64,000 bases of DNA from Stenotrophomonas tumulicola (lineage in GTDB: Bacteria > Pseudomonadota > Gammaproteobacteria > Xanthomonadales > Xanthomonadaceae). The stretch spans positions 1 to 64,000 of the forward strand of contig NZ_JACGXS010000005.1 of assembly GCF_014117215.1 (NCBI RefSeq), read 5' to 3'. Numbering within the stretch: the stretch's first letter is position 1; each line of letters starts with the position of its first letter. Shown one piece after another: positions 35,258 through 44,227 of the stretch. The translations under genes were made by a program, and so were the position numbers. The notes beneath the pieces were generated by a model that was given only the letters and a program-made list of their open reading frames with translations, was not told the DNA's origin and did no database searches.

Positions 35258-36136
35258 TCAGGCCAGGCCGGCCTGCTTCATCACTTCGGCAGCGTAGTCT
35301 TCCACCACCTTCTCGATGCCTTCGCCAACGGCCAGGCGCTTGAAGCCGACCACGTCGGCACCAGCGGCCTTCAGTACCTGCTCGACCGTCTGGTTGGTGT
35401 CCAGCACGTAAGGCTGGCCGTACAGCGTGACTTCGTTGACGATCTTGGCGATCTTGCCGCTGATGATCTTTTCCAGGATGTCGGCCGGCTTGGACTTGTC
35501 CTTGTCGGTCATCTTGGCCAGCTCGATTTCCTTTTCCTTGGCAACGAACTCGGCCGGCACATCGGCGGCCTTGTTGTGCGGCGGGTTCATCGCCGCCACG
35601 TGCATGGCAAGGCCACGGGCCAGCTCGGCGTTACCGCCAGCCAGCTCCACCAGCACGCCGATGCGGCCGCCGTGGACGTAGGCGGCCACGTTGTTGGTGG
35701 TGTCCAGGCGCGCGATGCGGCGCACGTCGACCTTCTCGCCGACCTTGGCGATGACGGCGGCACGGGTTTCTTCGACGGTATCGCCCGAAGCCAGCTTGGC
35801 GGCCTTCAGGGCGTCGATGTCGGCGGCGCCGGACGACAGCGCAACGGCGGCGACGGACGAAGCGAAGTTGGTGAAATTCTCATCCTTGGCGACGAAGTCG
35901 GTTTCGGAGTTGATTTCGACCAGCACGGCCTTGCCGGCTTCCTGGGCGGCCACGATGACGCCTTCGGCGGCAACACGGTCGGCCTTCTTGTCGGCCTTGG
36001 CCAGGCCGGACTTGCGCAGGGCTTCGATGGATGCGTCGATGTCGCCGTTGTTTTCAACGAGCGCCTTCTTGCATTCCATCATGCCGGCGCCGGTGCGCTC
36101 GCGCAGTTCCTTGACCAGGGAAGCAGTGATTTCCAT
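35258..36136 (-). CDS. tsf: Elongation factor Ts
   Basis: 292 residues. EF-Ts exchanges GDP for GTP on EF-Tu. The N-terminal UBA-like domain ([21 protein letters not shown]) is followed by the TDFV-bearing core ([18 protein letters not shown]), which inserts into EF-Tu. A coiled-coil part contains [21 protein letters not shown]. It follows rpsB by 125 bp, in which a perfect palindrome sits (36227-36251), and is closed by an intrinsic terminator. Confidence 0.97.
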   Translation of the reverse strand: MEITASLVKELRERTGAGMMECKKALVENNGDIDASIEALRKSGLAKADKKADRVAAEGVIVAAQEAGKAVLVEINSETDFVAKDENFTNFASSVAAVALSSGAADIDALKAAKLASGDTVEETRAAVIAKVGEKVDVRRIARLDTTNNVAAYVHGGRIGVLVELAGGNAELARGLAMHVAAMNPPHNKAADVPAEFVAKEKEIELAKMTDKDKSKPADILEKIISGKIAKIVNEVTLYGQPYVLDTNQTVEQVLKAAGADVVGFKRLAVGEGIEKVVEDYAAEVMKQAGLA

Positions 36137-36226
36137 GGGATTACCTCACAAAAGAAAGGGGTTGGGCCGGCATGGTGGCCGGCCCGTATGACAGGGCACT
36201 GTCAGCTGCCGGTGGCGGCTGCAGGG

Positions 36227-36251
36227 CAGGTGGGTGCAGTGCACCCACCTG
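36227..36251. promoter_or_regulatory. Perfect palindrome between rpsB and tsf
   Basis: CAGGTGGGTGCA and its exact complement flank a single G: 12-bp arms over 25 nt, beginning 11 bp after the rpsB stop. As RNA it is a strong hairpin without a U-tract. It may partly attenuate tsf relative to rpsB or mark an mRNA processing site. Confidence 0.55.
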
Positions 36252-36261
36252 GGGGCCTGGA

Positions 36262-37077
36262 TCAGGCCTGGGCTTCGTCGGACTTCTTCGGCGCAGCGGC
36301 CTTCTTGGCCGGAGCGCGACGGGCCGGCTTGGCCTCTTCGCCTTCAGCCACGGCGTCGGCAAACTCTTCTTCACGCACGGTGGCGGCGTGCGGAGCGGCA
36401 GCCTTGCCTTCCAGCACGGAGTCGGCGGCGGCGCGGGCATACAGCTGCACGGCACGGATGGCGTCGTCGTTGCCCGGGATGGCGTAATCCACCAGCTCCG
36501 GGTTGTAGTTGGTGTCGACCACGGCGATCACCGGGATGCCGAGCTTCTTGGCTTCCTTGATGGCGATGTCTTCGTGGCCGATGTCGATGACGAAGATGGC
36601 GTCCGGCAGGCGGTTCATGTCCTTGATGCCGCCCAGCGAGGCTTCCAGCTTGTCGCGCTCACGACGCAGGCCCAGCACTTCGTGCTTCACCAGCTTCTCG
36701 AAGGTGCCGTCGGTTTCGCCGGCTTCCAGTTCCTTCAGGCGGGCAACCGACTGCTTCACGGTACGGAAGTTGGTCAGGGTGCCGCCCAGCCAGCGCTGGT
36801 TCATGAACGGCATGCCGCAACGCTCGGCTTCTTCGCGGATCGACTCGCGGGCGCTGCGCTTGGTGCCGAGGAACAGGATGGTGCCGCGCTTCTGGGCAAC
36901 CGAAGAGATGAAGTTCATCGCATCGTTGAACAGCGGGACGGTCTTTTCCAGGTTGATGATGTGGATCTTGCCGCGGGCGCCGAAGATGTACGGAGCCATC
37001 TTGGGGTTCCAATAGCGGGTCTGGTGTCCGAAATGGACGCCGGCTTCCAGCATCTGGCGCATGGTGATCTGGGGCAT
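36262..37077 (-). CDS. rpsB: 30S ribosomal protein S2
   Basis: 271 residues against 241 in E. coli. The S2 core is typical: [58 protein letters not shown] and [22 protein letters not shown]. The last ~35 residues form a charged tail ending in [16 protein letters not shown], an Ala/Lys-rich extension absent from E. coli S2. First gene of rpsB-tsf, with a ~230-nt leader that can fold extensively. Confidence 0.97.
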   Translation of the reverse strand: MPQITMRQMLEAGVHFGHQTRYWNPKMAPYIFGARGKIHIINLEKTVPLFNDAMNFISSVAQKRGTILFLGTKRSARESIREEAERCGMPFMNQRWLGGTLTNFRTVKQSVARLKELEAGETDGTFEKLVKHEVLGLRRERDKLEASLGGIKDMNRLPDAIFVIDIGHEDIAIKEAKKLGIPVIAVVDTNYNPELVDYAIPGNDDAIRAVQLYARAAADSVLEGKAAAPHAATVREEEFADAVAEGEEAKPARRAPAKKAAAPKKSDEAQA

Positions 37078-37188
37078 TGCACTACTCCTGTGGTGGAACC
37101 GGCGTGCACCGTTGTCCGTCAGGGACGCCCGCGGGAAAGTGTGCGGGACTGCGCGGGGCGCGCTTCAATGGTTCCGGGGTTGGGCTTC

Positions 37189-37248
37189 CCCATCGTCTCC
37201 GTGGCCGAACCCCTTGCGGGGCACCCCGGCACGGATCGGGACGATGGG
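37189..37248 (-). promoter_or_regulatory. Structured leader of rpsB, candidate S2 autoregulatory site
   Basis: Within the untranslated leader, CCCATCGTC (37189-37197) pairs with GACGATGGG (37240-37248). CCGTG (37199-37203) pairs with CACGG (37230-37234), and CCCC-TTGC-GGGG (37210-37221) forms an inner hairpin. Nested stems in an rpsB leader fit feedback control by ribosomal protein S2, known in other Gammaproteobacteria. Binding by S2 here is inference. The rest of the 37078-37477 gap is GC-rich inverted repeats plus two promoters. Confidence 0.5.
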
Positions 37249-37315
37249 TGTGGATTCACCGGTGACGCCCGGTGTGGGCGGTTCCCTGCGCAGGGTTGCG
37301 GCGGGGAATCCGGCG

Positions 37316-37345
37316 ATTATAGACCGCAGGGCGCCCCGGCTGCAA
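37316..37345 (-). promoter_or_regulatory. rpsB promoter
   Basis: On the minus strand a perfect -10 TATAAT (37316-37321) has TTGCAG as -35 (37340-37345) at 18-bp spacing. Transcription would start near 37309, giving a leader of about 230 nt before the rpsB ATG at 37077. Confidence 0.65.
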
Positions 37346-37441
37346 TTCGCCCCGGATCCCGGGCATGCCGGGCCCCGTCCTCGGCCGGGCCGGGGCGGGC
37401 CCCCCGGCCGAACCGGGGCTGTCGGCCGGGCACTGGACCCG

Positions 37442-37470
37442 TTCAGCTATGCCGCCGGATCGGCGATAAT
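37442..37470 (+). promoter_or_regulatory. map promoter, close to the start codon
   Basis: GATAAT at 37465-37470 with TTCAGC at 37442-37447 (17-bp spacer). The -10 ends only seven bases before the map ATG at 37478, so the transcript may begin at or next to the start codon. AGGTGG between them would then not be a usable Shine-Dalgarno. Confidence 0.5.
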
Positions 37471-37477
37471 AGGTGGC

Positions 37478-38254
37478 ATGAGCGTGAATCTGAAAACCCC
37501 CCAGGAAATCGAGATGATGCGTGAGGCCGGGCGACTGGCCAGCGAAGTGCTGGACATCGTCACCCCCTTCGTCAAGCCCGGTGTGACCACCGAAGAGCTG
37601 GACCGCATCTGCCATGACCATATCGTCAACGTGCAGAAGACGGTGCCGGCCAACGTGGGTTACCGCGGCTTCCCCAAGAGCGTGTGCACCTCGGTCAACA
37701 ACGTCATCTGCCATGGCATTCCCAGCGAAGCCAAGGTCCTCAAGGACGGCGACATCGTCAACATCGATGTCACCGTGATCAAGGATGGCTGGCACGGCGA
37801 TACCAGCCGCATGTATTACGTCGGCACGCCGTCGGTGATGGCCAAGCGCCTGGTCGAAGCGACCTATGAGGCGATGTGGCGCGGCATCCGTGCGGTGAAG
37901 CCGGGCGCGACGCTGGGCGACATCGGCCATGCCATCCAGAGCTTCGCCGAGAGCGAGCGCTTCAGCGTGGTGCGTGAGTACTGTGGTCACGGCATCGGCA
38001 AGGTCTACCACGACGAGCCGCAGGTGGTGCATTACGGGCGTCCTGGCCAGGGACTGGTGCTGCAGCCGGGCATGACCTTCACCATCGAACCGATGATCAA
38101 CGAGGGTACCCGTTACAACAAGGTGCTGCCTGATGGCTGGACCGTGGTCACCAAGGACCGCAAGCTGTCGGCACAGTGGGAGCACATGATCGCGGTCACC
38201 GAGACCGGCGTGGACGTGCTGACGCTGTCGCCGGGCGAATCGCAGGTCGCCTGA
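37478..38254 (+). CDS. map: Methionine aminopeptidase, type I
   Basis: 258 residues. It removes the initiator Met from nascent proteins. All five metal ligands are visible: the two Asp in VNIDVTVIKDGWHGDTSRMY, His in EYCGHGIGKVYHDEP, Glu in FTIEPMIN and Glu in QWEHMIAVTETG. The ATG at 37478 (MSVNLKTPQEIEMMREAG) is the conserved start; the upstream open frame is GC-rich non-coding sequence. Divergent from rpsB, the usual arrangement. Two bases separate it from glnD. Confidence 0.97.
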   Translation: MSVNLKTPQEIEMMREAGRLASEVLDIVTPFVKPGVTTEELDRICHDHIVNVQKTVPANVGYRGFPKSVCTSVNNVICHGIPSEAKVLKDGDIVNIDVTVIKDGWHGDTSRMYYVGTPSVMAKRLVEATYEAMWRGIRAVKPGATLGDIGHAIQSFAESERFSVVREYCGHGIGKVYHDEPQVVHYGRPGQGLVLQPGMTFTIEPMINEGTRYNKVLPDGWTVVTKDRKLSAQWEHMIAVTETGVDVLTLSPGESQVA

Positions 38255-38256
38255 GC

Positions 38257-40893
38257 ATGTTGCCGGCGGGTTCGTTGCTGGACACGCCGGCGTCGTCGGC
38301 CACCGATGTCGAATGGGCGGCCTCGGCACGCCAGGCGCTGCAGCAGGCCGATGCGCGGCTGCACCGGCGATTCGACCAGGGCGACAACATCGAGCGCCTG
38401 CTGGCGCTGCGTGCGCGTGCTGCCGACCACCTGATCCGCCTTGCCTGGCAGCGTTGCGTGCCGCCTGGCAGTGGCTTGTCGCTGTTCGCAGTCGGTGGCT
38501 ATGGGCGTGGCGAGCTGTTTCCCTGTTCGGATATCGACGTGCTGGTGCTGGGCGAGCCGGAAGCGCAGCACGCCGGCGAAGGTGTGCTGGCGCGTTTGTT
38601 CGCCTTGCTGTGGGACTGCGGGCTGCCAGTCAGCCATGCGGTGCGTTCAATGGAGCAGTGCCGCCAGGCGGCCGCTGACCAGACGGTGCTGACGGCATTG
38701 ATCGAGGCGCGCGCACTGGTGGCTGCCGACGACATCCGGCGCGGGCTCCGCCAGGCGATGGACGATGGCGCGCTGTGGCCGCCGCGTGCGTTCTTCCTGG
38801 CCAAGCTGGAGGAGCTGCGTGCGCGCCACGAGCGTTTCGGCGACACCGCCGACAACCTGGAGCCTGACCTGAAGGACGGCCCTGGCGGCCTGCGCGACCT
38901 CAATACGCTGGGTTGGATGGCGCTGCGCGCGTTCGGCGTACGCGACCTGGAGGCGCTGGTCGGGCTGGGCCACCTGGGTGCGGACGAAGCCGTCGCCCTG
39001 CAGCGCGAGCGTGCCGTGTTGGCCGGCCTGCGATACGGGCTGCACCTGGTGGCGGGACGCCCGGAAGAGCGCCTGCGTTTCGATTACCAGAAGACCCTGG
39101 CGGCCCGGCTGGGGTTCGAGGACGATGCAGAAAGCCTCGGCGTCGAGAAGATGATGCAGGGGTTCTACCGCGCGGCCTCGGTGGTGCGGCGGATCAGCGA
39201 CCGCCTGCTGCAGCGATTCGAAGAACAGTTCGACGGCGAGGCCGTGCCACAACCATTGACCGTGGGCTTCTCGCTGCGTCGCGGCTACCTGGCCGCCAAT
39301 GACACCCGCTGGCCCGGCGAAGACATCGGCGAAGTATTCGCCCTGTTCGCCAGCTGGGCCAACAACCCACAGGTGCGTGGCCTGCATTCGCTGACCGCGC
39401 GTGCGTTGGCCGAAGCGCTGCCGCAGCTGCCCGATTTCGAGCGTGCATCGCCGCACGCGCGGCAGCAGTTCCTTGCGTTGCTGCGCAGCCAGCGTCCGGT
39501 CGATACGTTGACGCGGATGGCCCGGCTTGGCGTGCTGGGGCAATGGATACCGGCATTCGCCCAGGTCAGCGGACGCATGCAGTTCGACCTGTTCCACGTC
39601 TATACCGTGGACCAGCATACGATGATGGTGTTGCGGAACATCGGTGAGTTTTCCAGCAGCCGGGCCGCCGAGCGCTTTTCGATCGCCCATGAGGTCTGGC
39701 CGCGCCTGCGCAAGCCCGAGTTGCTGCTGCTGGCGGGGTTGTTCCATGACATCGCCAAGGGCCGTGGTGGCGATCATTCCGAACTGGGGGCCGTGGATGC
39801 GCGGCAGTTCTGCCTGGCGCTGGAACTGAGCGCTGCCGACACCGAACTGGTGGCCTGGCTGGTCGAGCAGCACCTGCGCATGTCGGTGACCGCACAGAAG
39901 CAGGACATCTCCGATCCTGCGGTGATCCATCGCTTTGCCACGCTGGTCGGCAGCCGCGACCGGCTGGACTATCTGTACCTGCTCACCTGCGCCGATATCG
40001 CCGGTACCAGCCCAAAGCTGTGGAATGCCTGGAAGGACCGCCTGCTGGCGGATCTGTATTTTGCTACCCGCCGTGCGCTGCGCGAAGGCCTGGAGCCGCC
40101 GCTGCCAGCGGCCGAGCGGGTGGCCGAGGCGCGCGAGAACGTGCGCCAGCTGGTGCGCGAGATGGGCTATGACGATGCCACGATCGATCGCCAGTTCGCG
40201 GTGATGCCCGATGAAAGCTTCATCCGCCTGCGCCCGGAGCAGTTGGCGTGGCAGGCCGGGGCGCTGGTGCCGGTCAGGCAGGGGCATACCCTGGTGAAGG
40301 TACGGCCGATCAGCGCCGATGACCCGGCGCTGGAGGTGTTCGTGCATTCCCCGGACCGCGATGGCCTGTTCGCTGCCATCGTGATGACCCTCGACCGCAA
40401 GGGGTATGGCATCCACCGCGCGCGCGTGCTGGATGGGCCATCGGATACGATCTTCGATACGTTCGAGGTCAACCCGGCCGACAGCTTTGCCGATGGCGAC
40501 CCGTTGCGGTTGGAGGCAGCGCTGCGCGAGGCGCTGTCCGGCGACCTGGCGCGCCTGCGTCCGTCGCGTCGCGCCATCCCCCGGCAACTGCGCCATTTCC
40601 GCTTTGCTCCACGCATCGAGTTCCGCGACGAAGCGGGCGAGGGCGTCGGTACCCGATTCAGCCTGGTCGCGCCGGACCGCCCTGGCCTGCTGGCCGACGT
40701 GGCCTCGGTGCTGCGCAACCAGGGGCTGCGCGTGCACGATGCGCGTATCGCTACCTTTGGCGAGCGCGCGGAAGATACCTTCGTGATCAGCGACGAACAC
40801 GACCTCCCCCTTGATGAAACCGCCAGGCAGCAGCTTCGCGAAGCGATGCTGTGCTGCCTGGACCCAGACCGAAACGCCGGAGATACCCCCTGA
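38257..40893 (+). CDS. glnD: Bifunctional [protein-PII] uridylyltransferase/uridylyl-removing enzyme
   Basis: 878 residues (E. coli 890). GlnD adds or removes UMP on PII proteins according to glutamine level, the primary nitrogen sensor. The nucleotidyltransferase motif is [21 protein letters not shown] (~80-100). The HD hydrolase domain contains [15 protein letters not shown] and [16 protein letters not shown]. Two ACT domains form the C-terminus ([23 protein letters not shown] and [23 protein letters not shown]). It follows map by two bases, and its stop overlaps the dapD start (TGATG). Confidence 0.97.
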   Translation: MLPAGSLLDTPASSATDVEWAASARQALQQADARLHRRFDQGDNIERLLALRARAADHLIRLAWQRCVPPGSGLSLFAVGGYGRGELFPCSDIDVLVLGEPEAQHAGEGVLARLFALLWDCGLPVSHAVRSMEQCRQAAADQTVLTALIEARALVAADDIRRGLRQAMDDGALWPPRAFFLAKLEELRARHERFGDTADNLEPDLKDGPGGLRDLNTLGWMALRAFGVRDLEALVGLGHLGADEAVALQRERAVLAGLRYGLHLVAGRPEERLRFDYQKTLAARLGFEDDAESLGVEKMMQGFYRAASVVRRISDRLLQRFEEQFDGEAVPQPLTVGFSLRRGYLAANDTRWPGEDIGEVFALFASWANNPQVRGLHSLTARALAEALPQLPDFERASPHARQQFLALLRSQRPVDTLTRMARLGVLGQWIPAFAQVSGRMQFDLFHVYTVDQHTMMVLRNIGEFSSSRAAERFSIAHEVWPRLRKPELLLLAGLFHDIAKGRGGDHSELGAVDARQFCLALELSAADTELVAWLVEQHLRMSVTAQKQDISDPAVIHRFATLVGSRDRLDYLYLLTCADIAGTSPKLWNAWKDRLLADLYFATRRALREGLEPPLPAAERVAEARENVRQLVREMGYDDATIDRQFAVMPDESFIRLRPEQLAWQAGALVPVRQGHTLVKVRPISADDPALEVFVHSPDRDGLFAAIVMTLDRKGYGIHRARVLDGPSDTIFDTFEVNPADSFADGDPLRLEAALREALSGDLARLRPSRRAIPRQLRHFRFAPRIEFRDEAGEGVGTRFSLVAPDRPGLLADVASVLRNQGLRVHDARIATFGERAEDTFVISDEHDLPLDETARQQLREAMLCCLDPDRNAGDTP

Positions 40894-41951
40894 TGGCCAC
40901 CAAGCCGAGCAAGAAGACCACCGCCGCCAAGACCGTGGCCACCAAGGCGCCGACCGCGCGCAGGCCCGCTGCGAAGAAAACGCCTGCGGCGAAGGCGGCA
41001 CCTGCTGCAAAGAAGGTCGCGGCGGCGAAGAAGGCGCCGGTCGCGAAGAAGATTCCCGCCGACAAGGCGCGCGCGGAAAACATCGCGCGCAAGTCGCTGC
41101 GCAGGCCGGCCGGGCCGGGCGTGGAAGAGCTGAAGTTCGGCATCGAGAGTGCATTCGAGCGTCGCGCCACGCTGACCCTGCATGAGCTGGACGGTTCCAC
41201 CCGGCCGTTGGTGAACCGGGTCATCGATGGGCTGGAAAGCGGCGAGTTCCGCGTAGCCGAGCCGGACGGCCACGGTGGCTGGAAGGTCAACGAATGGTTG
41301 AAGAAGGCCGTGCTGCTGTATTTCCGCGTCAACGACATGGCCGTGGTCGATGCGCGTCCGGCGCCGTTCTGGGACAAGGTGGAATCGCGCTTCAGCGGCT
41401 ACGATGAGGCGAAGTTCCGTCGTGGTGGCGTACGCGTGGTGCCCGGTGCCATCGCCCGGCGTGGCACGTTCTTCGGCAAGGACGTGGTGCTGATGCCGAG
41501 CTTCACCAACATCGGCGCCTACGTCGGCGAAGGCACCATGGTCGATACCTGGGCCACGGTGGGTTCATGCGCGCAGATCGGCCAGCATTGCCACCTGTCC
41601 GGTGGTGCCGGCATCGGCGGCGTGCTGGAGCCGCTGCAGGCCAGCCCGACCATCATCGAAGACCATTGCTTCATCGGCGCGCGCTCGGAAGTGGTGGAAG
41701 GCGTGGTGGTGGGCCATCACAGCGTGATCGGCATGGGCGTGTTCCTCAGCCAGAGCACGCGCATCTACAACCGCGCCACTGGCGAGATCAGCTACGGCTA
41801 CATCCCGCCGTACAGCGTGGTGGTGTCCGGCTCGCTGCCGTCGGCAGATGGCACCCACTCGCTGTACTGCGCGGTCATCGTCAAGCAGGTGGACGCCCGG
41901 ACCCGCAGCAAGACCAGCGTCAACGACCTGTTGCGCGGCCTGGCCGACTGA
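40893..41951 (+). CDS. dapD: Tetrahydrodipicolinate N-succinyltransferase with a histone-H1-like N-terminal tail
   Basis: 352 residues; E. coli DapD has 274. The enzyme succinylates tetrahydrodipicolinate in lysine/meso-DAP synthesis. The catalytic part matches DapD strongly from about residue 77: [69 protein letters not shown] and [17 protein letters not shown], with the hexapeptide beta-helix in between. Residues 1-60 are extra: about 15 Lys and 21 Ala in PAAKK-type repeats, like histone H1 tails. The ATG at 40893 overlaps the glnD stop. No later ATG starts at the E. coli-like N-terminus, so the tail seems genuinely translated. Confidence 0.95.
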   Translation: MATKPSKKTTAAKTVATKAPTARRPAAKKTPAAKAAPAAKKVAAAKKAPVAKKIPADKARAENIARKSLRRPAGPGVEELKFGIESAFERRATLTLHELDGSTRPLVNRVIDGLESGEFRVAEPDGHGGWKVNEWLKKAVLLYFRVNDMAVVDARPAPFWDKVESRFSGYDEAKFRRGGVRVVPGAIARRGTFFGKDVVLMPSFTNIGAYVGEGTMVDTWATVGSCAQIGQHCHLSGGAGIGGVLEPLQASPTIIEDHCFIGARSEVVEGVVVGHHSVIGMGVFLSQSTRIYNRATGEISYGYIPPYSVVVSGSLPSADGTHSLYCAVIVKQVDARTRSKTSVNDLLRGLAD

Positions 41952-41956
41952 CCGCC

Positions 41957-42334
41957 ATGGCCACCACCCTTCATGGCTTGAAGAACTGCGATACCTGCCG
42001 GAAGGCGACCCGCTGGCTGGACCGCTTCGGGGTGCCGTACACCTTCGTCGATTACCGCGACAACACGCCGGGTCCGGAAACCCTGCTGGCATGGGCCGCG
42101 CAGCTGGGCGGCCTGGAGGCGATGGTCAACAAGTCGTCCACCACCTGGCGCCAGCTTCCGGAAAACCGCAAGGCGGCCGGTACCGATGCCGAGTGGAAAC
42201 TGCTGCTGCGCGAGCACCCGCAGTTGATCCGACGGCCATTGGTGGTCACGGACGACGGCAAGATCAGCCAGGGTTTCAGCGACAACGGCTTCAAGGCGCG
42301 TTTCGCGACGGTACTGGCCGGGGGCGCCGAGTGA
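41957..42334 (+). CDS. ArsC/Spx-family protein, YffB-like
   Basis: 125 residues, thioredoxin-like fold. The N-terminus [21 protein letters not shown] has a CxxC pair (C11, C14), and [15 protein letters not shown] matches the TTWR region of YffB. E. coli YffB binds glutathione and its gene sits next to dapE, as here, so the association is ancient; the exact role is not known. It starts 5 bp after dapD and overlaps the dapE GTG start by four bases, so the three genes are translationally linked. Confidence 0.88.
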   Translation: MATTLHGLKNCDTCRKATRWLDRFGVPYTFVDYRDNTPGPETLLAWAAQLGGLEAMVNKSSTTWRQLPENRKAAGTDAEWKLLLREHPQLIRRPLVVTDDGKISQGFSDNGFKARFATVLAGGAE

Positions 42335-43458
42335 GTGGTGTGCTTGACCTGGCCTGCGCGCTGATCGCGCGTCCTTCGGTAACGCCCGACGACGCCGGCT
42401 GCCAGCCACTGCTGGCGGCGCGGCTGCTGGCCGCCGGATTCGCCTGCGAGCACCTGCGGCTTGGCGAGGTCGACAACCTGTGGGCCACGCATGGCAGCGG
42501 GGAGCCGGTGCTGGTGCTGCTGGGACATACCGATGTAGTGCCGCCGGGGCCCCGCGAAGGATGGCAGAGCGATCCGTTCGTGCCCGAGGTGCGCGACGGC
42601 GTGCTGTATGGGCGTGGTGCGGCGGACATGAAAGGCAGCGTGGCCGCGTTCGTGCTGGCTGCCGAGCAGTTCGTTGCCGCACATCCCGATCATGCCGGTA
42701 CGCTGGCGGTGTTGCTGACCAGCGACGAGGAAGGCGATGCGATCGATGGTGTGCGGCATGTCGCCCGGTTGTTCGCCGAGCGTGGCCAGCGCATCGACTG
42801 GTGCATCACCGGTGAGCCTTCTTCCACCTCCACGCTGGGCGACCTGTTGCGCGTGGGCCGGCGCGGCAGCCTGTCCGCGCGGCTGGCCGTACAGGGCGTG
42901 CAGGGCCACGTGGCCTATCCGGACAAGGCGCGCAATCCGATCCACCAGGCGGCGCCGGCGCTTGCCGAACTGACCGCGCGCCATTGGGATGATGGTTTCG
43001 AGAGCTTCCCGCCGACCAGCCTGCAGGTGTCCAACATCCATGCAGGCACCGGGGCCAACAACGTGATTCCCGGCCAGCTGCAGGTGGATTTCAACCTGCG
43101 CTACAACCCGCACTGGAACGCGGAGCGCCTTGAGGCGGAGATCACGGCGTTGCTGGACCGCCATGGCCTGCAGTACACGTTGAAGTGGCACCGCAGCGGC
43201 GAGCCGTTCCATACCCCGGAAGGCGTGCTGCGCGCGGCGGCGCGCGACGTGCTGGCGGCACACATTGGCCGTGCCCCGGAGGAAAGTACCGGTGGCGGTA
43301 CCTCCGACGCACGTTTCATCGCCCCGCTGGGGGCGCAGTGCATCGAGATCGGGCCGGTCAACGCTTCCATCCACCAGGTGGACGAGAACGTGCGCGTAGA
43401 CGAACTGGAGGCGCTGCCCGGCCTGTACCAGCGCTTGATCGAACGACTGCTGGGGTAG
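42331..43458 (+). CDS. dapE: Succinyl-diaminopimelate desuccinylase
   Basis: 375 residues, M20 zinc peptidase family, normal length. It releases LL-diaminopimelate from its succinyl derivative. Metal ligands and catalytic residues are in [12 protein letters not shown] (His), [14 protein letters not shown] (Asp), [13 protein letters not shown] (Glu pair) and the late [12 protein letters not shown] (His). [14 protein letters not shown] is also conserved. The start is a GTG at 42331 that overlaps the yffB stop (GTGA); no ATG fits. The stop TAG is part of a GTAG that begins a hairpin (43466-43482), possibly a degenerate SMAG. It completes the dapD-yffB-dapE unit. Confidence 0.96.
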   Translation: MSGVLDLACALIARPSVTPDDAGCQPLLAARLLAAGFACEHLRLGEVDNLWATHGSGEPVLVLLGHTDVVPPGPREGWQSDPFVPEVRDGVLYGRGAADMKGSVAAFVLAAEQFVAAHPDHAGTLAVLLTSDEEGDAIDGVRHVARLFAERGQRIDWCITGEPSSTSTLGDLLRVGRRGSLSARLAVQGVQGHVAYPDKARNPIHQAAPALAELTARHWDDGFESFPPTSLQVSNIHAGTGANNVIPGQLQVDFNLRYNPHWNAERLEAEITALLDRHGLQYTLKWHRSGEPFHTPEGVLRAAARDVLAAHIGRAPEESTGGGTSDARFIAPLGAQCIEIGPVNASIHQVDENVRVDELEALPGLYQRLIERLLG

Positions 43459-43480
43459 CGGCTTGGCAGGGCTGGGCCCT

Positions 43481-43915
43481 GCACCTTCGACAGGTGCATG
43501 CGGCGTAGCGCCGGGCCATGCCCGGCGGAATGGGGTGATGGGGATGGGTAGAGCGGGTCCATGACCCGCTGCCCTTGTTTTCGGCATCGCGCCAACGGCA
43601 GCGGGGCATGGCCCCGCTCTACCGATTCGTTCTTGCGCATACCCATCCGCCCCACCTTCGACAGGTCCATGCGGCATCAGGTAGCGCCGGGCCATGCCCG
43701 GTGGAACGGGATGATGGGGGTGGGTAGAGCGGGTCCATGACCCGCTGCCCTTGTTTCCGGCATCGCGCCAACGGCAGCGGGGCATGGCCCCGCTCTACCG
43801 ATTCGTTCTTGCGCATACCCATCCGCCCCACCTTCGACAGGTCCATGCGGCGTCGGGTAGCGCCGGGCCATGCCCGGCGGAACGGGGGCATGGCCCCGCT
43901 CTACCCATTTCGTCT
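43481..43915. repeat. 176-bp tandem repeat made of SMAG palindromes
   Basis: Two units of exactly 176 bp (43505-43680 and 43681-43856) differ at about seven positions. The tail of a unit precedes them (43481-43504), and the first part of a third follows (43857 to about 43912). Each unit carries a GTAGCGCC palindrome, a GTAGAGCGGG palindrome, an inverted ...CCCGCTCTAC palindrome, and the 20-mer CCCCACCTTCGACAGGTCCA. Open frames across it are not coding. The rest of the gap up to 43991 shows no gene; TTGACA (43915-43920) and TTGCCA (43941-43946) are possible -35 boxes without clear -10 partners. Confidence 0.85.
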
Positions 43916-43991
43916 TGACATGCCGCCCGCCGCCGATCCGTTGCCAACGCAACAGTTGCGCGCGCCGTGCTGGCGCGGTACGTTCAATCCC

Positions 43992-44093
43992 ATGCACCGC
44001 CACCTGGCCCCCGCCGTCAATAACACCAACCGCAATAACCTGCGCGCGAACAATCGTGCGCGGCCGATGCGGGACTGCGCCCAGGGTAGATAG
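43992..44093 (+). CDS. Asparagine-rich leader peptide of asnB
   Basis: A 33-residue frame directly before the asnB terminator. Residues 10-21 read NNTNRNNLRANN: seven Asn codons (44019-44024, 44028-44030, 44034-44039, 44049-44054) in twelve. Asn is a moderately rare residue in this GC-rich genome, and both AAT and AAC occur. The gene downstream makes asparagine, so the peptide is a natural sensor of charged tRNA-Asn. No Shine-Dalgarno precedes the ATG at 43992; translation could be leaderless, or start at an in-frame ATG at 43920. It is probably a regulatory peptide with no function after synthesis. Confidence 0.75.
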   Translation: MHRHLAPAVNNTNRNNLRANNRARPMRDCAQGR

Positions 44094-44147
44094 AGCAACA
44101 CGACACCCGGACACCAGAAACCCGCATCGGCCGATGCGGGTTTTTTT
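44003..44147 (+). promoter_or_regulatory. Ribosome-mediated attenuator of asnB (mutually exclusive stems)
   Basis: Segment 2, CGGCCGATGCGGG (44061-44073), is perfectly complementary over 13 nt to segment 3 (44121-44133), the 5' arm of the terminator. Segment 3 otherwise pairs with segment 4 (44131-44140). Segment 1 (44003-44014) can pair with segment 2 and beyond: CCTGG with CCAGG (44081-44085) and CCCGC (44010-44014) with GCGGG (44069-44073). A ribosome stalled on the first Asn codons (44019-44024) would cover segment 1, free segment 2 to pair with 3, and prevent termination. Low Asn would therefore switch asnB on. The structures are seen; the mechanism is inferred from trp/his-type attenuators. 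Confidence 0.75.
44121..44147 (+). terminator. Intrinsic terminator of the asnB attenuator
   Basis: CCCGCATCGG/CCGATGCGGG is a perfect 10-bp palindrome flanked by AAA and seven T (44141-44147). It stands 80 bp before the asnB ATG, inside the leader, so it must be bypassed for asnB expression. Confidence 0.88.
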
Positions 44148-44227
44148 GTGCCCGGAAAGCATCTCCGGGCCAGGTTGGCCGGTCGGACATCCCCCTATGC
44201 ATACCCCACCGACAGGAGCTCCACCCC

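Noticed and set aside
43491-43900. Small frames within the 176-bp tandem repeat
   Set aside because: They arise from translation of palindromes, repeat with the DNA unit and have no independent conservation.
43481-43915. Possible CRISPR array
   Set aside because: The units are 176 bp and nearly identical throughout, with no unique spacers, and no cas genes are present.
43915-43992. Promoter assignment for the asnB leader
   Set aside because: TTGACA (43915-43920) and TTGCCA (43941-43946) are good -35 boxes, but no acceptable -10 lies at 16-18 bp from either, so no promoter feature was called.
43992-44227. T-box riboswitch upstream of asnB
   Set aside because: T-boxes are largely confined to Gram-positive bacteria, and the leader lacks a T-box sequence. 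The Asn-rich frame explains the region better.
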